Positions 42,050 to 55,163 of a DNA stretch of 64,000 nt are shown here, one piece after another (positions within the stretch are counted from its first letter, which is position 1; each line of letters opens with the position of its first letter). The translations under genes and the position numbers were made by a program. This DNA is from Lithospermum erythrorhizon (lineage: Eukaryota; Streptophyta; Magnoliopsida; Boraginales; Boraginaceae). The notes under the pieces were generated by a model. That model worked only from the letters and a program-made list of their open reading frames with translations. It was not told the origin of the DNA and searched no databases. The DNA is taken from positions 1,860,001-1,924,000 of the forward strand of contig JADFUC010000852.1 in the NCBI GenBank assembly GCA_019722365.1. The letters run 5' to 3'.

Positions 42050-42067
42050 CACTACTAAAACAAGAAA
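42050..42067. repeat. CACTA left terminal inverted repeat
   Basis: Begins CACTACTAAAAC directly after TTT (42047-42049). Confidence 0.75.
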
Positions 42068-44039
42068 CGTATTATTGGTTTCAGGGAACCGGCCACACAA
42101 CGCTGCATCTTTATTATCATCGTAACGCCGCCTACCTCAAAATTTCCGCAAAAAGCATCGGCAATATAGTGACATTTGTGTGGCATAATAGTTTTCCCAA
42201 AGAAAATACTTCAAGCGACGTTATCAGGCATAATACCTGCTGAAACATCCCGCCATAAAAACGTCACAGAGTTTTTTCCGGTAAACACAATGCCACTAAA
42301 ACGCCAGCGCCTTCTTCTTCCCTGCAAACAACATGTCAACAAACGCCGCGCTTTTAATAATAACCGTATGACATAATTGTGAGGTTTTACATATTATCTT
42401 ACAAATTTTGATAAGTTGGTAAATCTAATTTTCGCCCCGTAACGAATCATGCGTAAAACTAAATTAACATTTATTTACTCTTCTTAACTCAGACGCGCGA
42501 CGTTATGTATAATTAACAACACTAATAACATAATTTTTTTATAATTTATCATATTAATATTAACTAATTTATCATTTTTCTTAGAATGTGGCATTTGGCG
42601 AGACGTTAGATTTTACTTGAATAAAAATTTAAATTATTTAGGAAAATAATTTAATAGTTTGTGTCATTAGTAATTTAATTTTCTTAATAATTATTACTCA
42701 TATATTTCAAATTAACTTTTATTTAACTTAATATTCCTCATATCAATATTAACTAAATTTTTAATTAAAATTACTTTTTTTCCAAAACTTAGATAATGAC
42801 ATTTCATGTATGACATTAGATTAAATGTAATAAATATTTAAATTATTCATAAAATTAATTAAATTATTTGTCTCATTAATATGACGCCAGGTTAATAATT
42901 TATTCATAAATTTCATTTAATCAACAATTTTATATCAATTATGATATTAATTATATTAATTATGATATAATTTTCAACGCGGGCGGCTCCCTTGACGCTC
43001 GTAGCTTTCAAATTAAATTAATTTTCAACGTGGCATGCTCATGACGTTACAATTTTAATTAGCAATATCACAGATATTAAATTTCAAATTGCTTTTAATC
43101 ACCAATTTTATATCAATATTTAAATTAAATTAATAAGCTTTTCATCGTATGGCATGCATTTTACAAATATTCCTAATTAAATTAATATCTCAAAACGTCA
43201 CATATATGTCAAAGATTTCAGAACCTTTCATTATTCATTAACATAAAATGAAAAATGAAAACAAAAAAAATACACCTTAATTTATTCAAACCTTAAAGTC
43301 TACAGTACTTATTGAAACATTAAAGTCTCCTGATAGGTATTATTAGGTTCTAACAACGCCATCGAGACCACAAATTGAGACCGAAAGCGAGATAATCACG
43401 ATCCGCATCTTCACGTAATTCATGATACATTTCGAATCCATGAACTCTCTCCCCATACCATGTCAAGCTTGCTTGCACAAATTCCACCACCCGTCGGTGT
43501 TAATAATTTCGTGTGTGTTCTTCATTATTCTCACTGTGCCATTTTGAATCTTCACATAAAAAATCCTATCTAAAACTTTCAATTTGCAAAATCTAATTAA
43601 TAGTTAGAACAACCCGCCATTTACGAGTAAAATCTTTCGGTATTTCCTGCTCATCAATCCATACATAATAATATATATATTAATAACTACACAAAAAATT
43701 AAAGTAAATTATATAAAAAAGTACATATATTACAAATCGAGGACTTTGTGTTCCAATAAGCATTTTATAAAACTATCGCTCTTAAAGGGTTCTGTTATCA
43801 CTGAGGCATTTGGGAGAAATTTCGATTGGTGGAAAAATGGATGGTGAAATCTAGTTATGGAACATCTCAATTTATAATGCAGAACATGTCAATAAAACGT
43901 CACATACCCGCCATACATTAACTAATTTAATGCATGCAGTTAGACCTACCATATTTATTAAGCTTTCTTGAAATCTAATTTAAATCCACTATGACATGCT
44001 TCTGCGAATGCTTTCATACATATATAAATAGATTTCATA

Positions 44040-45390
44040 ATATTCCCCCGAAAAGTTGATTAAAATATTTATCTAAAAAAAAAATTCCTATATGACATTT
44101 TTGATAATGCTTAGTAACACGTGACGTTTTATACATGTCATAATTTTAAAATATTCTAAAATTTAAATCAAAGGATATTAATTATTTATTTAATATTAAT
44201 AGGACGCGATGGGCGCCATGAATAGTTATTATAATTTATAAATTAATTATTTAATATTAAGGCAAGGACGTTATTAATAAGGCTGAGTATTATTATTATA
44301 TCGATTTAATTATTTATTTAATATTAATAGTGTGGATGCTTTATGGCGCTGACATATTATTATATTTTATAAATTAATTAATTAATATTAATTGCGTGAC
44401 GTTATATGCTGAGCATATTATTAATTATTTATTTGATATTAATAGTGTGGCGTTTTATGGCGTGTTGAATATTATTATATTTTATAAATTAAATATTTAA
44501 TATTGCCAGGCGACGTTATTATGGCGTTGATATTATTATTATATCGATTTCTAATATTCAAAACAAATTTATTCAATAACATAATGAGTTCATGCATTAA
44601 CATAGAGTTAATGTATTACATTAGTAGATTCCGAATATGTCTACCTTTCCATGCCTATCCGTTATGTCTGGGATTTAATGAAGGCAAAGTTACTAGTGGC
44701 TGTATCCGTTATGTCTTCCTTTTGTTCTCGAAGTCTCGACCCATCACTCACTTTAAATTGCCAGAGCGTTGTCGAAGTTCCACATCCGTGGTCACTCTTT
44801 CATGGCGAGTGTTTCATACCTATATCTTGATTTCATAATAAGTTCTAAAAGTGATAAAAAAATTTTATCCAAAAAAAAATTATTAATATGACATTTCTCG
44901 TGACGCTTCCAAAATATACGATTTACAAACGCCACATTCTTTTTTAAAATACATATAAAAATATTTTAAAATATTCGAAAAGTACTAAAAAAGATATTAA
45001 TCGATCGTCTCCCATACACGCCGGACGATGAGAGTATATTCAAAATTTATACGTTTTGTATTTATCTAAAAAAATTTAATCTATGACATTTGTGTGACGT
45101 TTGGTAATATGTATGTCTTATACATGTCATACTCTTAAAATATTCTAAAATTTAATTAGTTCATCTATAAATATTTTAAAACAACACGTCTCTAAAACGT
45201 CACATGGTGAGTATATTTTAAATTTATTAAAAGATACGAATTCATTCAGAAATATTTATCTAAAAACAAATTACATGATATGACACGCTGCGCGACAGCT
45301 TGATAATTCTACGCCATATACACGTCCTACACTTTTAAAATCTCATTTTTGAAAAATACATATAAATAGATTTTAAAATATTCCTCAATA
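44040..45390. repeat. CACTA 5' subterminal repeats
   Basis: Two repeat types lie here. At 44160-44570 a roughly 100-110-bp composite alternates 'ttttataaattaattatttaatatta' (ttttataaattaatta core) with 'tatcgatttaattatttat', separated by 'gtgacgttttatggcg'. At 44071, 44855, 45060 and 45260 there are copies of 'tttatctaaaaaa..', then 'tatgacatttgtgtgacg', then 'atacatgtcatac', then 'ttttaaaatattctaaa'. Such short motifs, repeated near the ends, are where CACTA transposases bind. The function here is inferred. Confidence 0.65.
44561..44628 (+). repeat. 68-bp exact direct repeat, copy 1
   Basis: Identical over 68 bp to 45516-45583 (begins aaacaaatttattcaataac, ends acattagtaga). In this copy the following sequence jumps straight to 'ttccgaata', lacking about 17 bp present in copy 2. 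It lies in the CACTA 5' part. Confidence 0.95.
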
Positions 45391-45515
45391 GTCGTTATTG
45401 TCTTTATTTATTAAATAGAATTATGTATAAATCATAATAATTGTATTGATATAAGATAATTAACTAACACTAATGTGTATAACAAAAAATGAAGTTTTGA
45501 GAATTATCATCATGG

Positions 45516-45583
45516 AAACAAATTTATTCAATAACATAATGAGTTCATGCATTAACATAGAGTTAATGTATTACATTAGTAGA
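45516..45583 (+). repeat. 68-bp exact direct repeat, copy 2
   Basis: Identical to 44561-44628; followed by caaaatgatacaaataag before the shared 'attccgaata'. Confidence 0.95.
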
Positions 45584-46140
45584 CAAAATGATACAAATAA
45601 GATTCCGAATACAACTAAAACAAGAATCTTGACTAATCTTTTCAAATTAGCAATTTCATTTTCCATTTTGTTACATTTTTTTAGAAGACCCAAGATAATT
45701 GTCTTCTCTCTAATCGGTACAACGGGATCCTTCCATTGCCACATTCCACAACCAAAAGTTGACCTCGGACATTTTACGAATCGTCGACCACCATTCTTCC
45801 ACGGTTGATCGATGACAAACTAAATCGCAACTTAATAATTTAACTATTTATTTTCTATGCCCTCAAAAAAGCTTGAAGAAGTTTGACTTCGAGACATTTT
45901 TTAGAGAGAGTAATAAGATGTTTGAATAATTTAAAATCTAAGAATAAAAATCAAAGTTAGTATGTTTTAAATAGAAGCTTTCTCGCACACGGGGAAATGA
46001 AATTCAAACGCAAAATGACACGCGGTATTTATTATTGGCAATATTTATTTATATAATTTGTCTATTTTAACCTCATGCCATAGAAATGCCACACGTCTCG
46101 GCCATAGAGTCGCCACACGTAGCCCACCTAATTAATTAGA

Positions 46141-46335
46141 AACCAATTCAATAAAACCAAAACCCACTTTATTCATCAACCTCCTCTACCCCCACCGCCA
46201 TAGCCCACTTCGACCTCCTCCCCCACCCCCCACCCCGGGCCGTACTCCACTTCAACCGCCTCCCTCCTCTTATCGGCCGCCTACCAACACCCACTTCAAC
46301 CCCTACCAACACCCACTTCATCGCCACCCACCCAA
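46141..46335. repeat. C-rich tract with 'accaacacccacttcaa' repeats inside the CACTA element
   Basis: Pyrimidine-rich sequence with ccc and cca runs and a partial duplication of 'ctaccaacacccacttcaac' (about 46280-46320). It may be the leader of the first transposon frame. No protein was assigned. Confidence 0.5.
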
Positions 46336-46389
46336 AAAAAAGTTTGCATTGCTTGCTAACGCTTTAAAATTGGAAAGCTTCTCAAAAGT

Positions 46390-48534
46390 TTGTAGATGCG
46401 TTTGTGTAAGAGGGAGGTAAACGGGATAAGTGGTCCGAGGCACATATCATCTTTCGCATCTAATATAAAATGGAACAACATAAAAGAACCAAAGTCATGT
46501 AAACATTCGAAAAGCGCGCTGGATAGACGCAACGCTTCCAGAATACACATCATGATCCCCATTATCAACACCTTGTCTACCGCCTGCTCGGGGAATACAT
46601 CATCGATGGATCAAATATTACGGAACGCGAGCAGGCAAATGTTTGAGACTCGGCGAGGAATAGTATCATCGCTGAATTGATACTCCGCTTATACGCCGAG
46701 ATATGCACTAGATAAAAAGGGTCGCAGGGAAGCCATCATGTACATGGTGCTTCAGATTCAAGCTCAGAAGAGGATGAGATGCCGGAAGAGCAAACAGGTC
46801 ATCCATCCACCCTTCAAGCCAATTTCGCGTTCGGCGCGGCAGAGCCAAGTACCGAGGACATGCTGCACTCACACACGCCACTCCCGGCCGAATAAATCGG
46901 GCGCATATCATTGCGCTAATGGGTTTAGTAAGTATTCAAATAATAATTATTGTATAATGTATTATCTATAAATATGTATGTCCAGATATTGAATCGAGTT
47001 TTAGTAAGTATAATTTATTACTTTTTAATAAATATGTGAGTATAATCGTATATTTTAATTTTTTTGTTTAATTGAAATGTTAAGGTCGATCGGGTGAACA
47101 AGTATCTAGTTGGTTTCTTCCGGAAATGCGATTCGAGCGGGTGAAATGTCAGGGACAGGAGGAAGAACATTGATTCCGGTAAGACAAGAGCTGCCAGGGA
47201 ATAACTTCAAGGTTAGTGTTTTTTAGTGGCATTTATGTTATTTGTGACATGTGGATCGTTAACTAACAAAATATTATTTTATTTATAGAATTACTTTGAT
47301 TTGAGGTTGATGAATCGCTGGCGAAGACTGCTCTATAAGCAAGCTACTACTGCACCGGGCAGCTAATAAGCGCGCGGCAGGTCGCTACATGCTAACAACA
47401 AGACGGACGACGCGAGACCTGACCGCAAACCGGTTACCATGGATGCAAACTGCCGCTGGGGATTCCTTTGTTGAGCAATCGACTAATTCGGCGTTGCAAC
47501 GCTCGTAAAGCCAAGAAGAGTCGGGCAAACGTGGGGATACGGTTGGGAAATGTTTGCCCGAAAAAAACCGAATGAGAATTGAAAAGTTTGATTCCTTATG
47601 TATTTAAATTTGTTAATTTGTGGTTCTGGATTCTTTTGTAAAGTTTGATTTAATGTTTATCTTTCCCAGAAGAAAAACAGGGGTTCGACCCTCTCCGCTC
47701 GAAATTCTCGAGCAAAAATCGTAAGAAGAACACTATCTCGGGGAGCGCGACGCTCATAACAAAAATTTCAAATAGCTTGATATTCTTCTTTGTTCTCTTT
47801 ACTTTATTGAAATGTTAAAGCAGTTGATCGCGAGTATGTCAAATGTTTGAAATAGCTCGCGACGTCAAAATGTTTGAAGTAGTTGATTCTCTTGTTCGAT
47901 TCCTTTGTGGGTATTCTCTTTGTTTAATCAAGCATCGCTTGAAATAGTTTATGACGTTGAAAATGTTTGAAATGTTTACTGCCTGAGGCTGTTTGAACTG
48001 CCATCGCTTGTATTCAAAATGTTTACATGTGCGTAGTAAGTACTGCCACATGTGAGTACGTTGGAAGTTGTTTGAACTGCTTTCAAGCCGTTTCATACCG
48101 TTTCATACTGCTACGCCGCTTCACTGAATAACCGCTTTTAACCGTTTTGTACTGCTTTCATACTGCTGATTTTAGCTTACAACAATATATATATGTCTGT
48201 GAAGAATATGTATTGACGTTCAAGGCTGCATGGGATAAATCGAGGAGGTGGGAGCGAGGCCTGAGAAAGTTGGCCGACGTTGGGGTTCGGGCACTAATTT
48301 TTCACAAGAAACTATAACTCCTTCCCTCAATCCTCCTTTTCCGGAAATGAAGTATCTATGGTGGAGTTATCAAATAAAAGGCTAGATGAAGGAATTCAAA
48401 AGCGGAAGTCTCTAGAGGAGGAGGTAATAAGTATAAAGGCAAAGCAAGACGAGCTTCGTGGAAATGTTGTTTTCTACAAAGCTCGGCTCACCCAGCCTAT
48501 CATAGCTGTGCCGTTGCCTACTATCCTTTCTTAG
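46390..48534 (+). pseudogene. Decayed first open frame of the CACTA element
   Basis: Coding-like composition (more GC than the flanks) but broken by stops. The clearest intact piece is the C-terminal segment 48358-48534: ATG to TAG, 58 aa, beginning MVELSNKRLDEGIQKRKSLE, then EEVISIKAKQDELRGNVV, then FYKARL. It is predicted to form a coiled coil, like the C-termini of the accessory (Ptta/En/Spm type) proteins of plant CACTA elements. Just upstream (about 48229-48300) a frame reads AWDKSRRWERGLRKLADVG. The family assignment rests mostly on position ahead of the TNP2 frame and is moderate. Intron-like gaps probably separate the pieces. Confidence 0.5.
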
Positions 48535-49269
48535 TAGTTTTTTACTCGTTTAAATATGTTGATATGTTGATACTTGTTTTGCCACTGCATATTTGGTGAT
48601 GTTGTGTAAAGTTAGTATGGTTTGCTTATCAAGGCAGGATATGTTTTGGGTGGTTTCTTAAATATTTTTTTTTTTCATTGCTTTTATGACATGATGCGAC
48701 GTTTTTAAATATTCCGCAACATTTCGCGGACGCTTATTCAGCTGTAACATTTATGTGACGTTTTTCAGATCTGATATTAGAATCACACAGACAACAACTT
48801 GGCATTTCATTTCCTCCTTTTTTCCATTGAAAAACTATTCACCAACCCTAAATAAGTCTAATATCTTTATTTCATCAAATTGGTTCTTAAAATGTGAAGA
48901 TTATCTAATAAGTCTAATATCTTGGTACATTTCATCCATTTATTTGAAGAATTATTAAGGTACATTTCTTCCTTCATTTAATTTCTCAAAATGAACCAAT
49001 ATTATAAATATTTTAAATGAATTAGTTAGTTATGCTAAATTATATAAATTTGTAATTATTACAAAAATACAATAATAATAAAGGAAAAAATATGTAATTA
49101 TTACCTAATTATTAAATTAGTTAGGCTGGGCTTATTTCAAATATCTAAATTATGTCAAAATATGTACGGCGGGTTCTCGTCAGTTGGATGTATACGCTGC
49201 GCAACTACGACGTGGGCTTCCATATAAACGAATCCACACTATTATGGGTTAAAAATTTCTTCTTCAGCG

Positions 49270-52200
49270 AAAGAATGCCGAGCCGATCGGGAGCCAATAA
49301 TGAAATTAAATGTCCGTGGTAGTAACCGTAAAAATGTTTATGTTTTGATCAGCGTACTGAGATGTATATGTGAAAATGGCTTTGTTAATGGGATACGAAA
49401 GATGGCTATCATGGCGAGATGTGTATGAATTTCACGACAGGATAAAGAGCGAAGATAAAGAGCGGGTCCAAGTTTCAATGAACGTGAGAATACGGGTGGG
49501 GATGGTTAGTGGATCCATGATGATAATGATAACGTAAGCCGATGCTGGTCGGAAGATCCTAATATTTCAGCCAGCAGTACTCCGCTTGATGGGAGGATGC
49601 CAACACACCCCTAATACTTACACTAAGTTAAAATCAAGGCCGAGTCGGGTAAATCTAAAATCGTAGTCTCGGATTTCACAGCATTATTTCAAGAGAATGT
49701 TAGAAATCAGTAAAAGTCGACTTCTAACGGAGGGGCTACTATTCCTAATGATTTTTATGAAACCAAGAAAGTGTTAGAACTTCTTTTATGCCCAAGCATA
49801 AGATTCATGCTTGGCGTGAAAAATTGCATGTTGTTCTATAAAGAATACGAAGACTTGGAAAGTTGCATCATTGCTTTGAGCCTCGCGCAGTGCTTCCACA
49901 TACTGGTTAACCCAAACGGTTCCAATGTGGCAGGCGTTGTTTTATTTTGCCTTTGAAAGATCGCCCGAAACGCCTATATATGTCTCGTAAAAACCGCCGA
50001 AAGATATGACACGGCACGGTGACCGTGACAAGGCTCGACGGACGCTGCCACATCCAAGTGGACGGTATAGCGAGGCTCGGAAACATTTCGATGCCATATC
50101 CCGACTTTCACCAAGTTAACGAATGCTGAGCCGGTTCAAGACCACGGATTCCGCCTCCTTGGCCAATTTGGTCGCTTCTCAGTTCTTGTTGGCCGACGAG
50201 CATGCTATGGTACAATTTGCCTCCAAAGCGTATGTACGAAGGAGTCAGATGTGTTCGGTTTCATTATACCGTCCGAAGTGTCCGGGCGCGATATAGACGC
50301 AGAGTTTTTAAGGCCGCCGTGGACGAGTTGAATGATTTACGGTCGGTTGCGTTAACACTGGGGATTCATACAAACAACGTAATTTTCAACTTCAAGTGGG
50401 TATCACGTGGACCATTGGGCTGAGCTCTTTCTCAAAAGATACGGCATGCTTGTCGTGTCGAGTACTCATGGACGCTTATCTTTAAATCCATATTGTAAAT
50501 GGAGAAAACTGGAAGCTGCTAAAGGAGTGAAAACATAGTTGGTTTGATTGTCACCGCCCATTCCTCCCCATTTAATTACGAATATAAGAACCAACCAGCT
50601 GTGAAGCGGCGTGACTCGCCCTTGGTAGACGCAAAGAAGAAAGGCGAAGTGGAGATGAGTTATTTCATATGGTGTCCCTACTAGATCCAAACGTGTTCGG
50701 AAGTTCTAAGCATGCGGAACATAGGACAAATGGTTATGGTCAAACTCATAATTGGACGAAGAAGAGCATATTCTGGGAGCTTCCTTATTGGGCTAAGCTA
50801 AAAATCAGGCATAATATCGATTTTATGCATAACGAAAAGAACAATGGTGAGAACTTCTTCTTCACAATGATGGATGTCAAGGGAAAAACGAAGGACACTG
50901 AGGCATCGAGGAGGGATCTTGAGGTTCATACATATAGAACTTCTTTGTTCATGACAACACGGAATGGAAAGCCCACAAACCAAAGCAACTTACACCCCCG
51001 ACACGTAAACAACAACAAGCCGTCCGTAGTTGGCTGATAAACAAATACGCCCGATGTGGATAAGTGCTTCTAACTTTGCAAGGCGCCTGGGCAATGCCAA
51101 GTTCGGCTGTGGCTTTCTAAGAGTCACGATACATGCAATATACTTGTTCGTGAATTGATTCCTCGTTGTTTTCAAGACCTTCTACCAAAACCTAATCGAA
51201 AAACCTGCCGCCGCAGTTATGCCACTTTCTTTAGAGACATTTCGCCTTTCCACCCTACGCATTGACCACGCCCGTATATCGGGGCGCATTATTATGGAAA
51301 CTTTCGCGTGCTGGGAGAAGATATTTCCACCGCTATGCCTCGACAGCGTAACGAGCATTTACCGCTCACTCTGCCGCATGCGAGGCTGATGGGCGGCCCC
51401 GGCATATTACCGGATGTACCTTTTTGAGTTGCGAGTATTAAATAATTTACATATTACATGTATTTTTAATTTTGTTAAGTGCATAATAACATATATATAT
51501 TCAATAATACCGCTTCGGAAGAACAAAGCATATGGTTTGTCAAAAGGCGATATCAAGGTTCAATATGCGAAGCCTATTTACTACGCGAGGTGTCATCATT
51601 TGTTTCATTGTACTTCGATTTAAAGCGCAAGTGCACTATACCCAGATACGATTTACGGGAGGAGAAGAGGGACGATGGACGATTGTTATTGTACCGCCAC
51701 CTGTGTCGGCCTACCACCATGTCGAAGGCGTATTTTGATGACTGATAAAGAGTGGTAAATTACGCACATGTGCATCTTGTGCAATATGCCGGAAGTGACA
51801 CCATACTTAGTGTGAGTCTATCTACAATTTATTAGTTGGTAACTACTTTATTTGATTAATGTATAAATACTAATAATTTAATCGTATCCAATAATTTTCT
51901 CTTAGGAGTACCATGGATATGATCGGAGAGGAATACCATCCGAAACGACTCCTAATCAAAGTGGATTGTTAATACACTTGGTACAACACTTTAAAATTAT
52001 GTAAGTTACTAGTTTTAATAATGCTTTTAACTACTTAAATTACATTTATATTACATTTCGGTTGTGGTTAAATTATTATAAACTAATTGATGCACGATAT
52101 ATATTTCTGTGTGCAACATAATATGGGAGTAATGCTCACTCAACGACTATTTACCTCGTCAGTTATCCACGAATGGGAAATCAATAAAGATGGGTACTAC

Positions 52201-52827
52201 ACAAAATGGATACCACTTCGATAATAAATGGTGCAGGGCAATGTCGGCTAAATAATAAGTGGTGTTTCAGGTGAGTGGTCTTCGTGATCTCGGGGATAAC
52301 AGATGCTGATTACTACTGAGTTTCAAGAAATACGATTTGAGATATAACGGGTTTGAACGGCATTAGCTTGTCTTATTCAAGTGTCATTGGTTCGACACAA
52401 GAGGTGGATGCGGGTGCACCCTAAGACCGAATCTGTGGGTAAATAAAGCGGAAAAGCGTTTACAATCGATGATATTTTTATCCTTGCCCTCATTGTGCAC
52501 AAATAAGTGTTCTACATCGACTATGTGTTGATGATAAGAAACATCTTGAAACGGGTGGTTGCATCAAAAACATTTGCAAGGAGTCGAATTGATTCAACCA
52601 ATATTCGTGAAGATGGGGCGACAAGCCGAAGTTCTTTTTCAGAAGAAGAGCAACCGTGTCAATGTTCGCTCAACTAACAATAGCTAGATAATGATAATAT
52701 TCTTGTGACAACGGGAAAATACATTAATATGGATTTAATTTAAGTCCCGCTATTATTTACAAATGAAGATAATGAGGCAGAAAGTGAGGACGACGATGAC
52801 GATGATGAGAATGACGAGAATTATTAG
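49270..52827 (+). pseudogene. TNP2-type CACTA transposase pseudogene
   Basis: Catalytic transposase of En/Spm (CACTA) elements, now inactivated. Recognisable pieces, in order: DFYETKKVLELLL and NCMLFYKEYEDLESC (about 49750-49875), matching the region before the CxxC of TNP2; KDMTRHGDRD and ARKHFDAISRLS (about 50000-50110); GSSKHAEHRTNGYGQTHNW and KKSIFWELPYW, with KIRHNIDFMHNEKN and DVKGKTKD (50690-50910); FKCHWFDTRG (52376-52404), as in the DUF4216 part; and an acidic tail EDNEAESEDDDDDDENDENY ending at the TAG 52825-52827. The pieces lie in different frames, with stops between them and some probable introns, so it cannot make a full protein. The family call is firm; the exon structure is not resolved. 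Confidence 0.85.
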
Positions 52828-52999
52828 TGCACGTTATCTAATAATATAAACGTATTATGTACTTATTTAACATTTATTTTATAAATGAGTTATTTGATAT
52901 ATGTATTATACAATTCCTGAGGAATATTGGTAGTAAGGAGTTTCCACATCTATTGCGTGGAGTTTCATTCGGCCGTATTGTATTTGAAAGAATTTTGTA

Positions 53000-53370
53000 T
53001 CTATGTCGCTTGTGTGACGTTTCTACGATTTAATTTATTTAATATAAAGATATGATATCACATTTTTGCGGACGCCAGATAATAATTTATTAAACTCAAA
53101 GTATTTTATGATTTCATTTTGCCTATGTCGCTTTTAAGCACGCTCTAAGATTTAATTTATTAATATAAAGATATCATATGACATTTTTAGCAACGTTATA
53201 ATAATTAATTTTATTAATAACAAAGTATTTTATGATTTAATTTTTTTTTCTATGTCGTTTCTCTGACGTTACAGTATTTAATTTATTAATATAAAGATAT
53301 TGTATGACATTTCTGTGACGTTATACTATTTTCGTAAATATCATAATTTTTGTATGACATTTGTGTGACG
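53000..53370. repeat. CACTA 3' repeat, ~120-bp unit, about 3 copies
   Basis: The words 'tttaatttattaatataaag', 'atatcatatgacattt', 'gacgtta' and 'caaagtattttatgattt' recur in order about every 120 bp. They precede the larger composite array at 53930. Confidence 0.65.
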
Positions 53371-53929
53371 TGTTGGGTTTATTGGGGACAAAAATTTTGA
53401 CTGTTGAAAAGGCCATAGTAATGGCGGAAGTCATAATGCTTTTGCCATAAGCGGAAATTCAAAATTCAAAAATCGATAATATCTCTTCTATCTCCTCCTA
53501 TAAATATAACATAACAAATTCATTTTCTTCATCTTCAAATGTTCTTTTTATAATGGTAATTTTCGCTTTCTATTTTCTTTGTGATTTAGTTATTAAGTTA
53601 ATGTATCATTTCATAGTTTTTTATTAGTAATGTTATATACTAACTTGTTTTATTTAAGACGCCAACTTGTTTCTTATTTGGTTCTAGCAAATCAAAATAG
53701 GCTTAATAAGATATTTTATAGTTTGAAAAATAAGCGTTTAAATAGTCGTTTTTATATTTAATCAAAATAATTATTGAGTTCTTATTATGAATGCTCATGT
53801 TCAATGTTTAAATATTTATATTTTTATTCATTTTGTTTCATATATATATACAAGATTTAAACATAACTAAAAAATTGATATTTTGTTTTATATTTACAAT
53901 ATTCTTTTTATTATGAAAGCTTATTATTT

Positions 53930-54790
53930 AATTTTTTATTACATTATACGCGACGCTTATATGGCTGCTCGCTTATTCTATATTTAATAAATTAATTATT
54001 TAATATTAAGTATGTGACGTTTTATCTCGTTAGTAATATTATTATATTTTATAAATTAATTAATTATTATTAAGCGCTACACACATGGGCGCTACCGATT
54101 ATTATTATATCGATTTAATTATTTATCTAATATTAGCGCGACGTTTTTATGGCGCTGCTAATATTATTATACTTTTATAAATTAATTAATTAATATTAAG
54201 CGCTATGGACATTATTATGGCTGCCTATATTATTATTATATCGATTTAATTATTTATCTAATATTGATTGTAGGACTTTTTTTATGCTGTTAATATTATT
54301 ATATTTATAAATTAATTAATTAATATAAACGCTATGAGGACGTTATTACGGTTTATAGGATCATTATTTTATCAATTTAATTATTTATTTTATATTATTA
54401 GGGCGTGATGTTTTTACGGCGCGGTTAATATTATTATATTTTATAAACACTAATTAATATTAAGTGTGTGTGACGTTATTAGGCGTCTATATTATTATTA
54501 TATCGATTTAATTATTTATCTCCAATACACTGCGCGACGCTTTTATAAGACGTTAATATTATTATATTTATAAATTAATTAATTAATATTGCTGTGACGC
54601 ATATGACGCTTATATATATATCGATTTAATTATTTATCTAATATTGATTGTGTGGACGCTTTTATGGCGGTTAATATTATTATATTTTATAAATTAATTA
54701 ATTAATATAAACGCAGGATTTATTACGGCGTATAGATTATTATTTTATCAATTTAATAATTTATTTTTAATATTTATTAGCGTGATTTAT
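53930..54790. repeat. CACTA 3' subterminal composite tandem array
   Basis: Alternates 'attatattttataaattaa' plus 'ttaattaatatta' with 'tattattatatcgatttaat' plus 'tatttatctaatatt', each separated by a 'gtgacgtttttatggcg' word. A full pair is about 115-120 bp, and about 7 pairs are visible. The same pair type occurs at 44160-44570 in the 5' part, so both flanks of the element carry the same array in the same orientation. Confidence 0.75.
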
Positions 54791-55143
54791 TGCCATACAT
54801 TAAAAATCTAGTTATATTAATCTTAAGTACATTTTCTTAATTGCGTTTATTATGTGACGATTTGCCACGTATAATAATTTAATTATCTTAATATTAAGTA
54901 CATTTTCTTAATTGCTGTTTAATTTGTGTGACGCTTTGGGACTTGCCTATTAGGGCCTAAATTTACCCTGGTTATTCCATAGATGGTGATCGCTTTCTAA
55001 ATGTCACACAATCATCATACTTGTTTGTGTATGACATCATGACGTTGATTTTTGTGCGACGCCCATATGTTGTGACGGTTTTTCGCCATAGAAATGCCGC
55101 AAAGACCTAATAAGACATTTCGTGACGTTTTTGGCGCCGTGAT

Positions 55144-55163
55144 TAGCCAAAATCGTAGTAGTA
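55144..55163. repeat. CACTA right terminal inverted repeat
   Basis: Reads ccaaaatcgtagtagta, the (decayed) inverse of the left end, and is followed by ttt (55164-55166). Confidence 0.55.

Larger units (their letters stand above)
42050..55163 (+). mobile_element. Degenerate CACTA (En/Spm-type) DNA transposon, 13.1 kb
   Basis: The left end at 42050 reads CACTACTAAAACAAGAAA, close to the CACTACAAGAAA consensus. The right end in reverse complement reads TACTACTACGATTTTGG, so 7 of the first 8 bases match, with a C-to-T change at the tip. Both ends are flanked by TTT (42047-42049 and 55164-55166), which fits the 3-bp target duplication of CACTA elements, though TTT is weak evidence in AT-rich DNA. 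'gtgacgtt'/'aacgtcac' words crowd both subterminal regions, as expected. The inside carries a TNP2-type transposase pseudogene (49270-52827) and an upstream decayed frame (46390-48534), both on the plus strand. Many stops and frameshifts make it non-autonomous. Confidence 0.85.

Noticed and set aside
47640..47705. tRNA-like T-loop word (ggttcgacc)
   Set aside because: There is no matching acceptor stem, D-arm or anticodon arm at the required distances. It is a chance match in transposon sequence.
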